Below are positions 28,636 through 37,345 of a stretch of 64,000 bases of DNA, in pieces. The DNA comes from Mycobacterium sp. DL440 (GTDB taxonomy: Bacteria > Actinomycetota > Actinomycetes > Mycobacteriales > Mycobacteriaceae): contig NZ_CP050191.1 in the NCBI RefSeq assembly GCF_011745145.1, positions 1,515,991 to 1,579,990 on the forward strand. Direction: 5' to 3'. The position numbers were made by a program, and so were the translations under genes. How positions within the stretch are numbered: position 1 is the first letter of the stretch; the number at the start of each line of letters is the position of its first letter. The notes under the pieces were generated by a model. The model was not told the origin of the DNA, did not search any database, and saw nothing but the letters and a program-made list of their open reading frames with translations.

Positions 28636-30017
28636 TCGGTCAGGCCCAGCAACGCATTCTCGATCACCTCGGACAGGGCCGGGTGGATCCAGTACTGGCC
28701 CCGGGCGATCTCTTCGGCGGTCTGCCCGAAGCTCATCGCCTGGATCAGCGGCTGGATCAACGAGGACGCCTGATATCCCATGATGTGGGCGCCCAGGATC
28801 CTGCCGGTGGCGCGGTCGCCGATCAGCTTGGCGATACCCGTGGTGTCCTCCATCGCCCAGCCGTACGCAGTGTCGCCGTAGACCTGAACCTTGGTGACGA
28901 AGTCGTAGCCTTCGTCCCGGGCCTGCGCCTCGGTCAGGCCGACCGTGGCGATCTGCGGCTCGGTGAACACCGCCGACGGTACGAACCGGTGATCGCTGCG
29001 CACCATCGCCTCGGTGTCATCCCAGTCGCACAGCAGGTTCTCCTTCACCACCCGTGACTCGTGGTTGGCGACATGCTTGAGCTGATACTCCGAAGACACG
29101 TCACCGAGCGCGAAAATGCCACGCGCCGTGGTGCGTTGATATTCGTCGACGATCACCAGGCCGTCCTCGTCCACCTCCACCCCGGCGAGTTCGGCGTCGA
29201 GCAGGTCACCGTTGGGAATCCGGCCGGTGGCTACCAGCAGCATGTCGGCGTCCAAGGTCTTGCCGTCGTCTAGTTCGAGGACGATCTTGTCGCCGTCGTG
29301 ATGGACGCCGATCACGTTCTCATGCGTACGCAGATCCCACTTCTGGGCGGCCAGTTCGCTGAAGCGATGGCAGATCGTTTCGTCGCAATGGCTGAGAACG
29401 CAGTCACCACGCACCACGATGGTGACCCGCACACCCAAAGCCGAGAACACGTGGGCGAACTCGGCCGAGACGAATCCGCCGCCCACGATCACCAGGTGCT
29501 CGGGCAGTTCGGGGATCCGCATGATGTCGTCGCTGGTGTAGTACGTGACCCCGCAGTCCACGATGGCCGGCGGGATGAAGGTGCGGGATCCGGCGGCGAT
29601 CACCACCTGATCGCTGCTGAACTCCTCACCGGCTTCGGTGCGCAGGGTGTAGCGGCCATCGGCAGTCGTGGGGCCGAACCGGGTGTGGCTGGCGTAAACC
29701 GTGATGTGGGAATCGTTGCGGCGGTAGTCTTCGCCGCCGGCGGAGATCGGATCGATGCGGCCGAACACCCGGGAGACGATGTCGGACCAGCGCACCTTGT
29801 CGATGTGCGCGTCGACGCCGTACCGGGCGGAGTCGGCCACAGTGCTCGCGACGTCGGCGGCGTAGACGAACATCTTGGTCGGGATGCAGCCGACGTTCAG
29901 GCAGGTGCCACCGAACGTGCCCTGCTCACAGATCGCGACCTTCTTACCGGCATAGCGTTCGTCGAGAACGCTGTTGCCCGAGCCGGTGCCGATGATGGTC
30001 AGGTCGTAGTGCTCCAT
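28632..30017 (-). CDS. mtr: Mycothione reductase
   Basis: 461 aa from ATG 30017; a longer frame would add 22 residues reaching into the upstream hydrolase gene. It is an FAD disulfide reductase that keeps mycothiol, the main actinobacterial thiol, reduced. The FAD loop GTGSGN is at 10-15, the redox pair C39/C44 in GTCLNVGC, the NADPH loop IVGGGFVSAEFA in the middle, and the interface His445-Glu450 in HPALSE. Mycothiol dependence supports the actinobacterial origin. Confidence 0.95.
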   Translation of the reverse strand: MEHYDLTIIGTGSGNSVLDERYAGKKVAICEQGTFGGTCLNVGCIPTKMFVYAADVASTVADSARYGVDAHIDKVRWSDIVSRVFGRIDPISAGGEDYRRNDSHITVYASHTRFGPTTADGRYTLRTEAGEEFSSDQVVIAAGSRTFIPPAIVDCGVTYYTSDDIMRIPELPEHLVIVGGGFVSAEFAHVFSALGVRVTIVVRGDCVLSHCDETICHRFSELAAQKWDLRTHENVIGVHHDGDKIVLELDDGKTLDADMLLVATGRIPNGDLLDAELAGVEVDEDGLVIVDEYQRTTARGIFALGDVSSEYQLKHVANHESRVVKENLLCDWDDTEAMVRSDHRFVPSAVFTEPQIATVGLTEAQARDEGYDFVTKVQVYGDTAYGWAMEDTTGIAKLIGDRATGRILGAHIMGYQASSLIQPLIQAMSFGQTAEEIARGQYWIHPALSEVIENALLGLTD

Positions 30018-30025
30018 GGGCGGTC

Positions 30026-31063
30026 CTATCCGGAAGATGTTGTGCTCGGCCGGGTTTGCAGATTGAGGTAGTAGTCCAACCACCGGTCGAGCTCGCGGTA
30101 GGCCGCCGCCCGGGCGTCGGCGACCGACAGGAAAACGTCGTGTTTGGCGTCGGTGACGGGGGCGATGGTCGTGTGGTTACCCACGCAACCGGACCACCGG
30201 GCGATCTGGGTGACATCGAGCACGGCATCGCCGCGCTGCATCGTGGCGGGGTCGGAGGTTTCGGTGACGCTGCGGTCGGACCGCAGGATCAGGTTCGGTA
30301 CCCCGACGTCCAGGCCGCGGTGCAGCCGGGCCTGGCCGCGGCGGATGGCGTTGATCCATCCGAGCGTTACCGGGAAGCCACCCAACGGTTTCCAGTCCAG
30401 ATTGTAGTCGAACTCCCCGCCGTAATCGCGGTGCAGGGTGGTGCCGTAACCGCCTTCGGTGGGTTTACGGACCACCGACAACTTGCGGAGCCGGGCCAGG
30501 GCGATCAGGGCCGCCGACGTTGGTGCGGTGCGCAGGATCGCCGGTCCGTGCAGATCGAAGAACGGGCTGTTGAGGATCAGCCCGCCGACGTGAAACGCGG
30601 CGAGCCGGCGGCTGCGGCGCAGGCGATCGGCGAACAACGTCAGGATCAACCCGCCCGCCGAATGCCCGTACAGGCACACCGTGGCGTCGCCGGTGTCGGC
30701 GGCGATCACCTCCAGCGCCCGCTGCAGCTCGTTGTCGTACCGCGCCAGATCGGTGGTGAAGTGCGGGGTCTGGCCGTCATGCCGGGAGCGTCCGCACTTG
30801 GGCAGATCCAGCGCATAGAACGCGAAGCCGCGCTCGACGAATCGATCGGCCAGCTCGGTGTGGAAGAAGTAGTCGGTGTAGCCGTGCAGTGCCAGCACGG
30901 CGTGGCCGGCTCGTGCGGCTCCATTCGCTGTGGCACCCGGGCCCCGGCGTACGAGCGTGGCGACCAGGTCGCCTTCGCCGTCGGGATCGGGCCCTGCCTC
31001 GATGGTCTGCTGCCAGAACCCCGGCAACACATCCGGCTCCCAGGCGGGCTCCCGTGGCGTCAC
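30026..31063 (-). CDS. Alpha/beta hydrolase (lysophospholipase-like)
   Basis: 345 aa. The oxyanion region is LHGYTDYFF near 59-67, and the nucleophile elbow GHSAGG has Ser135. A C-terminal His sits in TDAKHDVFLS and an acid is expected in LRSDRSVTE. It resembles the monoglyceride-lipase/serine aminopeptidase S33 family and matches the location of M. tuberculosis Rv2854. The nucleophile is intact, unlike the protein at 12646. It is eight bp upstream of mtr on the same strand and probably co-transcribed. Confidence 0.88.
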   Translation of the reverse strand: MTPREPAWEPDVLPGFWQQTIEAGPDPDGEGDLVATLVRRGPGATANGAARAGHAVLALHGYTDYFFHTELADRFVERGFAFYALDLPKCGRSRHDGQTPHFTTDLARYDNELQRALEVIAADTGDATVCLYGHSAGGLILTLFADRLRRSRRLAAFHVGGLILNSPFFDLHGPAILRTAPTSAALIALARLRKLSVVRKPTEGGYGTTLHRDYGGEFDYNLDWKPLGGFPVTLGWINAIRRGQARLHRGLDVGVPNLILRSDRSVTETSDPATMQRGDAVLDVTQIARWSGCVGNHTTIAPVTDAKHDVFLSVADARAAAYRELDRWLDYYLNLQTRPSTTSSG

Positions 31064-31324
31064 GTATCCACCCTAGCCGCGCGCCGGAAACCGGCGTCGT
31101 AATGAAGTAGCGGAGTCTGTTGCCGGCCCGAGGACCTGCAGAGTTGCTGGGCCATGCGCCAGATCGGGGGTGGCCGACGGCCATCGTCGGGCCGAGGAGG
31201 CCGGATGGGTGACGGATCGCACTACCATGCCTGGCCAACTGGGATTCGTCGCGCGATAACCTTGGCATAACAGAAAGCCCGTCGACGGCGACGGGCTGCG
31301 CAATACGAAGGACGAGCGATCAGG
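31064..31324. other. Intergenic region with a stem-loop upstream of mqo
   Basis: 261 bp between divergent genes. A perfect 9-bp hairpin, AGCCCGTCG (31276-31284), ACGG loop and CGACGGGCT (31289-31297), sits 28 nt before the mqo GTG, just after an AT-rich GGCATAACAG that could hold a -10. No T-tract follows, so it is more likely a leader structure than a terminator. Nothing else was recognised. Confidence 0.45.
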
Positions 31325-32827
31325 GTGTCTGAGGCAAACGTGGGTACGACCGTGAAGACCGACGTCGTGCTGGTTGGGGCCGGCATCATGAGCGCGACTC
31401 TCGGCGCTCTGATCCGCCTGCTGGAGCCGGACTGGTCCATCACCATGATCGAGCGGCTCGACGGCGCTGCCGCCGAGAGCAGTGATCCGTGGAACAACGC
31501 AGGCACGGGACACTCGGCGCTGTGTGAGCTGAACTACACCCCCGAACTGTCCGATGGTTCCATCGACACCACCAAGGCCATCAACGTCAACGAGCAGTTC
31601 CAGGTGTCGCGGCAGTTCTGGGCCTACGCGGCCGAGAACGGCGTGCTGCCCGACGTGCGCGGCTTCCTCAACCCGATCCCACATGTCAGTTTCGTGCACG
31701 GCGCCGGCAACGTCGATTACCTCAAGCGCCGCCACGCGGCCCTCGTCGGCAATCCACTGTTCGCCTCGATGGAATTCATCGACGACAAGGACGAATTCGC
31801 CCGCCGGCTGCCGTTCATGGCCGCCAAGCGTGATTTCTCCGATCCGGTCGGGCTGAACTGGTCGCAGCACGGCACCGACGTCGACTTCGGTGCGCTCTCG
31901 CGCCAGCTGATCGGTTTCACCGCGCAGCGCGGAATGGACACCCTGTTCGGCCACGAGGTGCGCAACCTGCACAAGGAGTCGGACGGCAGCTGGACAGTCA
32001 AGGTGACCAACCGGCGTACTGGCCTCAAGCGCAAGTACAACGCCAAGTTCGTGTTCGTCGGCGCCGGTGGCGGTGCGCTGCCGCTGTTGCAGAAGTCGGG
32101 CATCCCGGAGGCCAAGGGCTTCGGCGGATTCCCGGTGGGCGGCGCGTTCCTGCGGACCAACAATCAGGCGCTGACCGCAGGCCATCAGGCCAAGGTGTAC
32201 GGGCTGCCGCCGCTGGGTGCACCGCCGATGTCGGTGCCGCACCTGGACACCCGCGTGATCAACGGCAAGTCGTGGCTGTTGTTCGGTCCGTTCGCCGGCT
32301 GGACGCCGAAGTTCCTCAAGCAGGGCAAGCTGACCGACCTGCCGTTGTCGGTCAAGCCCAACAACATCATGTCCATGCTGGGTGTCGGACTCACCGAGAT
32401 GGGTCTGGTCAACTACCTGGTCGGCCAGCTGCTGCTGAGTGAGGCCGCACGGGTCGACACCTTGCGCGAATTCGCGCCCAGCGCAGTCGATTCCGATTGG
32501 GAACTCGACATCGCCGGGCAGCGCGTGCAGGTGATCCGGCGCAAGGGTGCCGGCGGCGTGCTGGAGTTCGGCACCACCGTGCTGACTGCGGCCGACGGCA
32601 GCATCGCCGGGCTGCTGGGTGCCTCCCCGGGCGCGTCCACCGCGGTGCCGGCCATGCTCGACGTGCTGGAGCGCTGCTTCACCGATCGCTACCAGAGCTG
32701 GCTGCCCAAGCTCAAGGAGATGGTGCCGTCGCTGGGCACCAAGTTGTCCGATGAACCCGGCCTGTTCGAGGAAGTCTGGGCGTGGGGTAGTAAGGCGCTC
32801 CTACTGGACGCCCCTGTGACTGCGTGA
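31325..32827 (+). CDS. mqo: Malate:quinone oxidoreductase
   Basis: 500 aa, GTG start. This membrane-associated FAD enzyme oxidises malate to oxaloacetate and passes electrons to the quinone pool, serving TCA cycle and respiration. The FAD loop [11 protein letters not shown] is near 17-27, and [20 protein letters not shown] is the family signature. Length is standard. Same position as Rv2852c in M. tuberculosis. Confidence 0.96.
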   Translation: MSEANVGTTVKTDVVLVGAGIMSATLGALIRLLEPDWSITMIERLDGAAAESSDPWNNAGTGHSALCELNYTPELSDGSIDTTKAINVNEQFQVSRQFWAYAAENGVLPDVRGFLNPIPHVSFVHGAGNVDYLKRRHAALVGNPLFASMEFIDDKDEFARRLPFMAAKRDFSDPVGLNWSQHGTDVDFGALSRQLIGFTAQRGMDTLFGHEVRNLHKESDGSWTVKVTNRRTGLKRKYNAKFVFVGAGGGALPLLQKSGIPEAKGFGGFPVGGAFLRTNNQALTAGHQAKVYGLPPLGAPPMSVPHLDTRVINGKSWLLFGPFAGWTPKFLKQGKLTDLPLSVKPNNIMSMLGVGLTEMGLVNYLVGQLLLSEAARVDTLREFAPSAVDSDWELDIAGQRVQVIRRKGAGGVLEFGTTVLTAADGSIAGLLGASPGASTAVPAMLDVLERCFTDRYQSWLPKLKEMVPSLGTKLSDEPGLFEEVWAWGSKALLLDAPVTA

Positions 32828-32840
32828 CCGGGGCGGGCGG

Positions 32841-33326
32841 ATGACGGTCGCACTACGCCGCAGCTGGGCCAAAGACCTCGACGTACCAACGCTTTACGAG
32901 CTGCTGAAGCTCCGTGTCGAGGTGTTCGTGGTGGAGCAGGCGACTCCCTATCCTGAACTCGACGGCCGGGATCTGCTTGCTGAGACCCGCCATTTCTGGC
33001 TGGAAAGCCCCGACGGAGAAGTCATTTCGACGCTGCGGTTGATGGAGGAGCATCCCGGCGGCGAGAAGGCATTCCGGATCGGCCGGGTGTGCACCAAACG
33101 CAGCGCTCGCGGCAGCGGTCACACGAGCCGGCTCATGCAGGCCGCCTTGGCCGAGGTCGGCGACTACCCGTGCCACATCAACGCCCAGACCTACCTGATC
33201 GACATGTACGGCCGGCACGGATTCGTCCGCGACGGCGACGAATTCCTTGATGACGGAATCCCGCATGTGCCGATGGTGCGTGCCGGGTTCCGCAGCGACG
33301 AGCGCTTGCGCGAGGAGCCGACATGA
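32841..33326 (+). CDS. GNAT acetyltransferase, ElaA family
   Basis: 161 aa. The ElaA-type opening LYELLKLRVEVFVVEQATPY and the acetyl-CoA region IGRVCTKRSARGSGHTSRLM are clear. Function unknown; Rv2851c is the counterpart. Its last ten codons (DERLREEPT and stop) are inside the first unit of the tandem repeat at 33296-33362, so the natural C-terminus may have been replaced by the repeat. Confidence 0.88.
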   Translation: MTVALRRSWAKDLDVPTLYELLKLRVEVFVVEQATPYPELDGRDLLAETRHFWLESPDGEVISTLRLMEEHPGGEKAFRIGRVCTKRSARGSGHTSRLMQAALAEVGDYPCHINAQTYLIDMYGRHGFVRDGDEFLDDGIPHVPMVRAGFRSDERLREEPT

Positions 33327-33362
33327 CCGACGAGCGCTTGCGCGAGGAGCCGACATGACCGA
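33296..33362 (+). repeat. 32-bp tandem repeat carrying Shine-Dalgarno and start codon
   Basis: Two 35-bp blocks (33296-33330 and 33328-33362) with a 32-bp period and no mismatch. Each holds GAGCGCTTGCGCGA, then GAGGAG, five nt, and ATGACC. Stop and start overlap in each unit (ATGA), producing mini frames of 11 codons ([11 protein letters not shown], 33323-33358) and seven codons (MTESESS, 33355-33378). The second ends in TGATG on the start of the chelatase gene. Related copies lie at 13218-13303 and 57343-57369. Confidence 0.85.
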
Positions 33363-33377
33363 GAGCGAGTCCTCCTG

Positions 33378-35252
33378 ATGGCGGCAGAGACCCACACATA
33401 CCCCTTCAGCGCACTGGTGGGGCAGGACCGGCTGCGCCTGGCCCTGCTGCTGTGCGCGGTTCACCCCGAGATCGGCGGCGTGCTGATCCGCGGTGAGAAG
33501 GGGACCGCGAAATCCACCGCGGTCCGTGGTCTGGCCGCAGTGCTGTCCGCGGTCGACGCCGATGCCCGTCTCGTGGAACTGCCGATCGGCGCGACCGAGG
33601 ACCGGGTGGTCGGGTCGCTGGACCTGCAGAAGGTGCTCCGCGACGGCGAACACGCCTTCTCGCCGGGCCTGCTGGCCCGCGCCCACGGCGGCGTCCTCTA
33701 CGTCGACGAGGTCAACCTGCTGCACGACCACCTGGTCGACGTGCTGCTCGATGCCGCGGCCATGGGTCGGGTTCATGTTGAGCGCGAAGGGATTTCGCAC
33801 TCACACGAGTCCCGGTTCGTCCTGATCGGCACCATGAACCCCGAGGAAGGCGAGCTGCGCCCCCAGCTGCTGGACCGATTCGGGCTGACCGTGGACGTCG
33901 CCGCCTCGCGTGATGTCGACGTCCGCGTCGAGGTGATCCGTGCCCGGTTGGCGTTCGAAGCTGATCCGCGGGCTTTCGTCGATCGCCACGCGGCGGCCGA
34001 CGCCGAACTGGCCGGCCAGATCGCCACCGCCCGCGCCGGGATCGGCTCGGTGGTCCTGCCCGATAGCGAGTTACGCCGTATCGCCGCGCTGTGCGCGGCG
34101 TTCGACGTCGACGGAATGCGCGCCGACCTGGTGGTCGCGCGCACCGCCGTCGCCCATGCCGCCTGGCGCGGTGCCACCACGGTCGCCGAAGAGGACATCC
34201 GAGTGGCCGCCGAACTGGCCTTGCCGCACCGGCGTCGTCGTGACCCGTTCGACGATCCGGGCCTCGACCCCGACCGCCTCGAAGAGGCCATGCAGCAGGC
34301 GGGGGAGTCGGCCACGCAAGCCGGACAGGATCCCGAGCCGCCAGATCCGGACTTCGACCCCGACTTCGACCCGCCCGGCGGCGGGGCCGATGCCGGTTCG
34401 GAAAGTGCAGGGCCGCAGGGTAATTCGAAGCAGCCCTCAACTCGTCCCAGTGCCCCGCCGTCCGCGGTGTTCCGGACCAAGGCGCTCGTGGTGCCCGGGG
34501 TCGGCGAGGGTGCTCCAGGCCGCCGTTCGCGCGCACGCAATCGCACCGGCACGCCCATCGCGGCCACCGCGGAGCCCGGCGTCGGGCACGGGTTGCACAT
34601 GTTCGCCACCCTCCTCGCCACCGCAGGCCGCCAAGAGGGGGCCGGCCTGCCGCGCCCCCGTCCGGAAGACATCCGGCGTGCGGTACGTGAAGGCCGCGAA
34701 GGCAATTTGGTGATCTTCGTCGTCGACGCCTCCGGGTCCATGGCGGCCCGCGACCGGATGTCAGCGGTCACCGGCGCGACGCTGTCGCTGCTGCGTGACG
34801 CCTACCAACGTCGGGACAAGGTCGCGGTGATCACGTTCCGCCAACAGGACGCGCGGGTGCTGCTCCCGCCCACCACCTCGGTGCACATCGCCAGTCGGCG
34901 GCTGGCCCGGTTCGACACCGGAGGCAAGACCCCGCTGGCCCAGGGCCTGCTGGCCGCCCGCGACCTGGTGGTCCGGGAGAAAGCCCGGGACCGCGCCAGG
35001 CGCAGCCTGGTGGTGGTGCTCACCGACGGTCGCGCCACCGGTGGCCCCGATCCGCTGGGTCGTACCAGGCAGGCCGCGGCCGCATTGGTGGCCGAGGGCG
35101 CAACCGCGGTGGTGGTCGATTGTGAAACATCTTTTGTGCGACTGGGATTGGCCGGGCAACTGGCCGAGCAGCTGGGGTCGCCGGCAGTCCGACTCGAGCA
35201 GTTACGCGCGGCTGAACTGACCCGACTCGTCCAGCACCAGACGGCCGCGTAG
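33378..35252 (+). CDS. Mg/Co-chelatase-type AAA+/VWA protein (Rv2850c-like)
   Basis: 624 aa fusion of the ChlI and ChlD subunit types. An AAA+ domain (about 1-300) has Walker [10 protein letters not shown] at 39-47 and Walker [10 protein letters not shown]. An acidic, proline-rich linker (about 310-345) precedes a von Willebrand A domain whose MIDAS motif DASGSM starts near 450. There is no chlorophyll pathway here and cobO-cobB-cysG follow, so it probably energises cobalt insertion, for example with CobN encoded elsewhere. That is inference. The ATG is in a TGATG junction with a mini frame. Confidence 0.88.
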   Translation: MAAETHTYPFSALVGQDRLRLALLLCAVHPEIGGVLIRGEKGTAKSTAVRGLAAVLSAVDADARLVELPIGATEDRVVGSLDLQKVLRDGEHAFSPGLLARAHGGVLYVDEVNLLHDHLVDVLLDAAAMGRVHVEREGISHSHESRFVLIGTMNPEEGELRPQLLDRFGLTVDVAASRDVDVRVEVIRARLAFEADPRAFVDRHAAADAELAGQIATARAGIGSVVLPDSELRRIAALCAAFDVDGMRADLVVARTAVAHAAWRGATTVAEEDIRVAAELALPHRRRRDPFDDPGLDPDRLEEAMQQAGESATQAGQDPEPPDPDFDPDFDPPGGGADAGSESAGPQGNSKQPSTRPSAPPSAVFRTKALVVPGVGEGAPGRRSRARNRTGTPIAATAEPGVGHGLHMFATLLATAGRQEGAGLPRPRPEDIRRAVREGREGNLVIFVVDASGSMAARDRMSAVTGATLSLLRDAYQRRDKVAVITFRQQDARVLLPPTTSVHIASRRLARFDTGGKTPLAQGLLAARDLVVREKARDRARRSLVVVLTDGRATGGPDPLGRTRQAAAALVAEGATAVVVDCETSFVRLGLAGQLAEQLGSPAVRLEQLRAAELTRLVQHQTAA

Positions 35253-35286
35253 CGCGGCCCGAGACTTTGCGCAGGAAGGACTGCCC

Positions 35287-35901
35287 ATGCCACAGGGACA
35301 GCCGCTGACCGTTCCCGACGACGGCCTCACGACCAAGGCGCGACGCAACGCTCCGCTGCTCGCCGTGCATACCGGGCCGGGGAAGGGCAAGTCCACCGCG
35401 GCCTTCGGGATGGCGCTGCGGGCCTGGAACCAGGGCTTTGCGGTGGCGGTGTTCCAGTTCGTCAAGAGCGCGAAGTGGAAGGTCGGGGAGGAGGCCGTGT
35501 TTGGTCAGCTCGGTCGGCTGCACGACGAGCACGGTGCCGGCGGCCCGGTCGAGTGGCACAAGATGGGCTCGGGTTGGTCCTGGACCCGCAAGCACGGCAG
35601 TGACGTCGATCATGCGGTGGCCGCCGCCGACGGCTGGGCCGAGATCAAACGCCGGCTGGCCGAGGAACGTCACGACTTCTACGTGCTCGATGAGTTCACC
35701 TATCCGCTCAAATGGGGCTGGGTGGACGTAGAAGAGGTGGTCGAGGTGCTCAGCACGCGCCCGGGCACCCAGCACGTGGTGATCACCGGCCGCGATGCCC
35801 CGCAGACCCTGATCGACGCCGCGGACCTGGTGACCGAAATGACCAAGATCAAGCATCCGATGGATGCCGGCCGCAAAGGCCAGAAAGGCATCGAATGGTA
35901 G
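35287..35901 (+). CDS. cobO: Cob(I)yrinic acid a,c-diamide adenosyltransferase
   Basis: 204 aa with AGGAAGGA upstream of the ATG. The CobA/CobO-type P-loop GPGKGKST is at residues 30-37; FQFVKSAKWKVGEE and LDEFTYPLKWGW are family hallmarks. It transfers the adenosyl group from ATP to cobalt in late cobalamin synthesis and salvage. 34 bp after the chelatase gene. Confidence 0.96.
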   Translation: MPQGQPLTVPDDGLTTKARRNAPLLAVHTGPGKGKSTAAFGMALRAWNQGFAVAVFQFVKSAKWKVGEEAVFGQLGRLHDEHGAGGPVEWHKMGSGWSWTRKHGSDVDHAVAAADGWAEIKRRLAEERHDFYVLDEFTYPLKWGWVDVEEVVEVLSTRPGTQHVVITGRDAPQTLIDAADLVTEMTKIKHPMDAGRKGQKGIEW

Positions 35902-35910
35902 GCCAACCTG

Positions 35911-35974
35911 GCGCGAGCAGCCTCTTAGGCACCCCGCAATGGCCGTTTCCGGGTACCTACGCGTCTGCTCGCCG
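35911..35974. repeat. Diverged palindromic REP-like element upstream of cobB
   Basis: Second copy of the element at 10323-10385. The right arm GGGTACCTACGCGTCTGCTC is close to the other copy (GGGTACCTGCGTGTCTGCTC). The left arm GCGCGAGCAGC is degenerate. It fills most of the 79-bp gap between cobO and cobB. Confidence 0.6.
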
Positions 35975-35980
35975 GAAGAG

Positions 35981-37345
35981 ATGACCACCACCCCGGCGGT
36001 GGTGATCGCTGCACCGGCCTCGGGCAGCGGGAAGACCACGGTGGCAACGGGTTTGGTCGGCGCTCTACGTCAGGCCGGTCACACTCCTGCACCGTTCAAG
36101 GTGGGCCCGGACTTCATCGACCCCGGCTACCACGCGCTGGCCGCCGGCCGCCCGGGCCGCAATCTGGACCCGGTGTTGGTCGGTGAGGATCTGATCGGCC
36201 CGCTGTACCGGTATGGGTGCACCGGCGCTGACATCGCGGTCGTAGAGGGCGTGATGGGTCTGTTCGACGGGCGCATCGAGGCGCAGATGACCGGTGTCCC
36301 GCGAGGTTCGGCGGCCCAGGTCGCCGGGCTGCTGGGGGCCCCGGTGGTGCTGGTGGTCGACGCCCGCGGGCAGAGCCACAGCATCGCGGCCCTGATCCAC
36401 GGCTTCGTCACTTTCGACCTGGCCGTGCGGATCGCCGGGGTGATCCTCAACCGGGTGGGCTCGGACCGGCACGAGGCGGTGTTGCGTCAGGCTTGTGAGC
36501 ATGCCGGTGTGGCGGTGCTCGGAGCGATTCCGCGGAATGACGAATTATCAGTCCCGTCAAGACATCTCGGACTCATCACCGCTGTGGAGCACGGCCGCCA
36601 GGCCCGTGACGCGGTGGTTGCGATGACCGCGCTGGTGGCCCGCCACGTCGACCTCGCAGCCGTGGTGGCGGCATCCGCGGCCCAGGTCACCGCCGAGCCG
36701 TGGAGCCCGGTCGCCGAGTCGGTGACCAATGTCACGGTGGCCCTGGCGGCCGGTAAAGCGTTCAGCTTCAGCTACGCCGAACACGCTGAACTGCTGCGCG
36801 GGGCCGGGGCGCAGGTCGCCGAGTTCGACCCGCTGTCCGAACCTCTGCCCGCCGGTGCGGACGCGCTGGTACTGCCCGGCGGATTCCCCGAACAGTTCAC
36901 CGCTGAACTGTCGGCCAACGATCTTGTCCGCCAGCAGATCAGAGATCTGGCCGGCCGTGGCGCCCCGGTGCATGCCGAGTGTGCGGGCCTGACGTATCTG
37001 GTCGACGACCTCGACGGGGTGCCGATGTGCGGTGTGCTGGCCGGTTCGGCGCGGTTCACCGAGCGCCTCACGCTGGGCTACCGCGACGCCGTCGCGGTCG
37101 TCGACTCCTGCATGCACGCCGCAGGCGATCGGGTCACCGGCCACGAATTCCACCGAACTGCAGTGGAATTCGTCGACGACCAACCGCCGGCCTGGGCATT
37201 CGCCGGCGCAGGCCGGGCCGCGCGGCGTGACGGCGCGGTGCAGCGTGGTGTGCACGCCGGATATCTGCACACCCATCCTGCGGCACACCCACAGGCCATC
37301 ACCCGCTTCGTGACCACAGCAGCAACCACTAAGCTCGGCGGGTGA
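35981..37345 (+). CDS. cobB: Cobyrinic acid a,c-diamide synthase
   Basis: 454 aa from ATG 35981, preceded by GGAAGAG; an earlier in-frame start would read through the palindromic repeat. It amidates the a and c side chains of cobyrinic acid. The P-loop-like APASGSGKTT is at 10-19, KVGPDFIDPGYH in the synthetase half, and the C-terminal amidotransferase has its nucleophile in VHAECAGLTYL near 333. The stop overlaps the cysG GTG by four bases. Confidence 0.95.
   Translation: MTTTPAVVIAAPASGSGKTTVATGLVGALRQAGHTPAPFKVGPDFIDPGYHALAAGRPGRNLDPVLVGEDLIGPLYRYGCTGADIAVVEGVMGLFDGRIEAQMTGVPRGSAAQVAGLLGAPVVLVVDARGQSHSIAALIHGFVTFDLAVRIAGVILNRVGSDRHEAVLRQACEHAGVAVLGAIPRNDELSVPSRHLGLITAVEHGRQARDAVVAMTALVARHVDLAAVVAASAAQVTAEPWSPVAESVTNVTVALAAGKAFSFSYAEHAELLRGAGAQVAEFDPLSEPLPAGADALVLPGGFPEQFTAELSANDLVRQQIRDLAGRGAPVHAECAGLTYLVDDLDGVPMCGVLAGSARFTERLTLGYRDAVAVVDSCMHAAGDRVTGHEFHRTAVEFVDDQPPAWAFAGAGRAARRDGAVQRGVHAGYLHTHPAAHPQAITRFVTTAATTKLGG

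Noticed and set aside
31276..31297. Intrinsic terminator before mqo
   Set aside because: Stable stem but no T-tract, and it lies inside the mqo leader.
32828..33377. PE/PPE or insertion-sequence remnant near the tandem repeat
   Set aside because: No transposase motif, terminal inverted repeats or PE/PPE signature was found.
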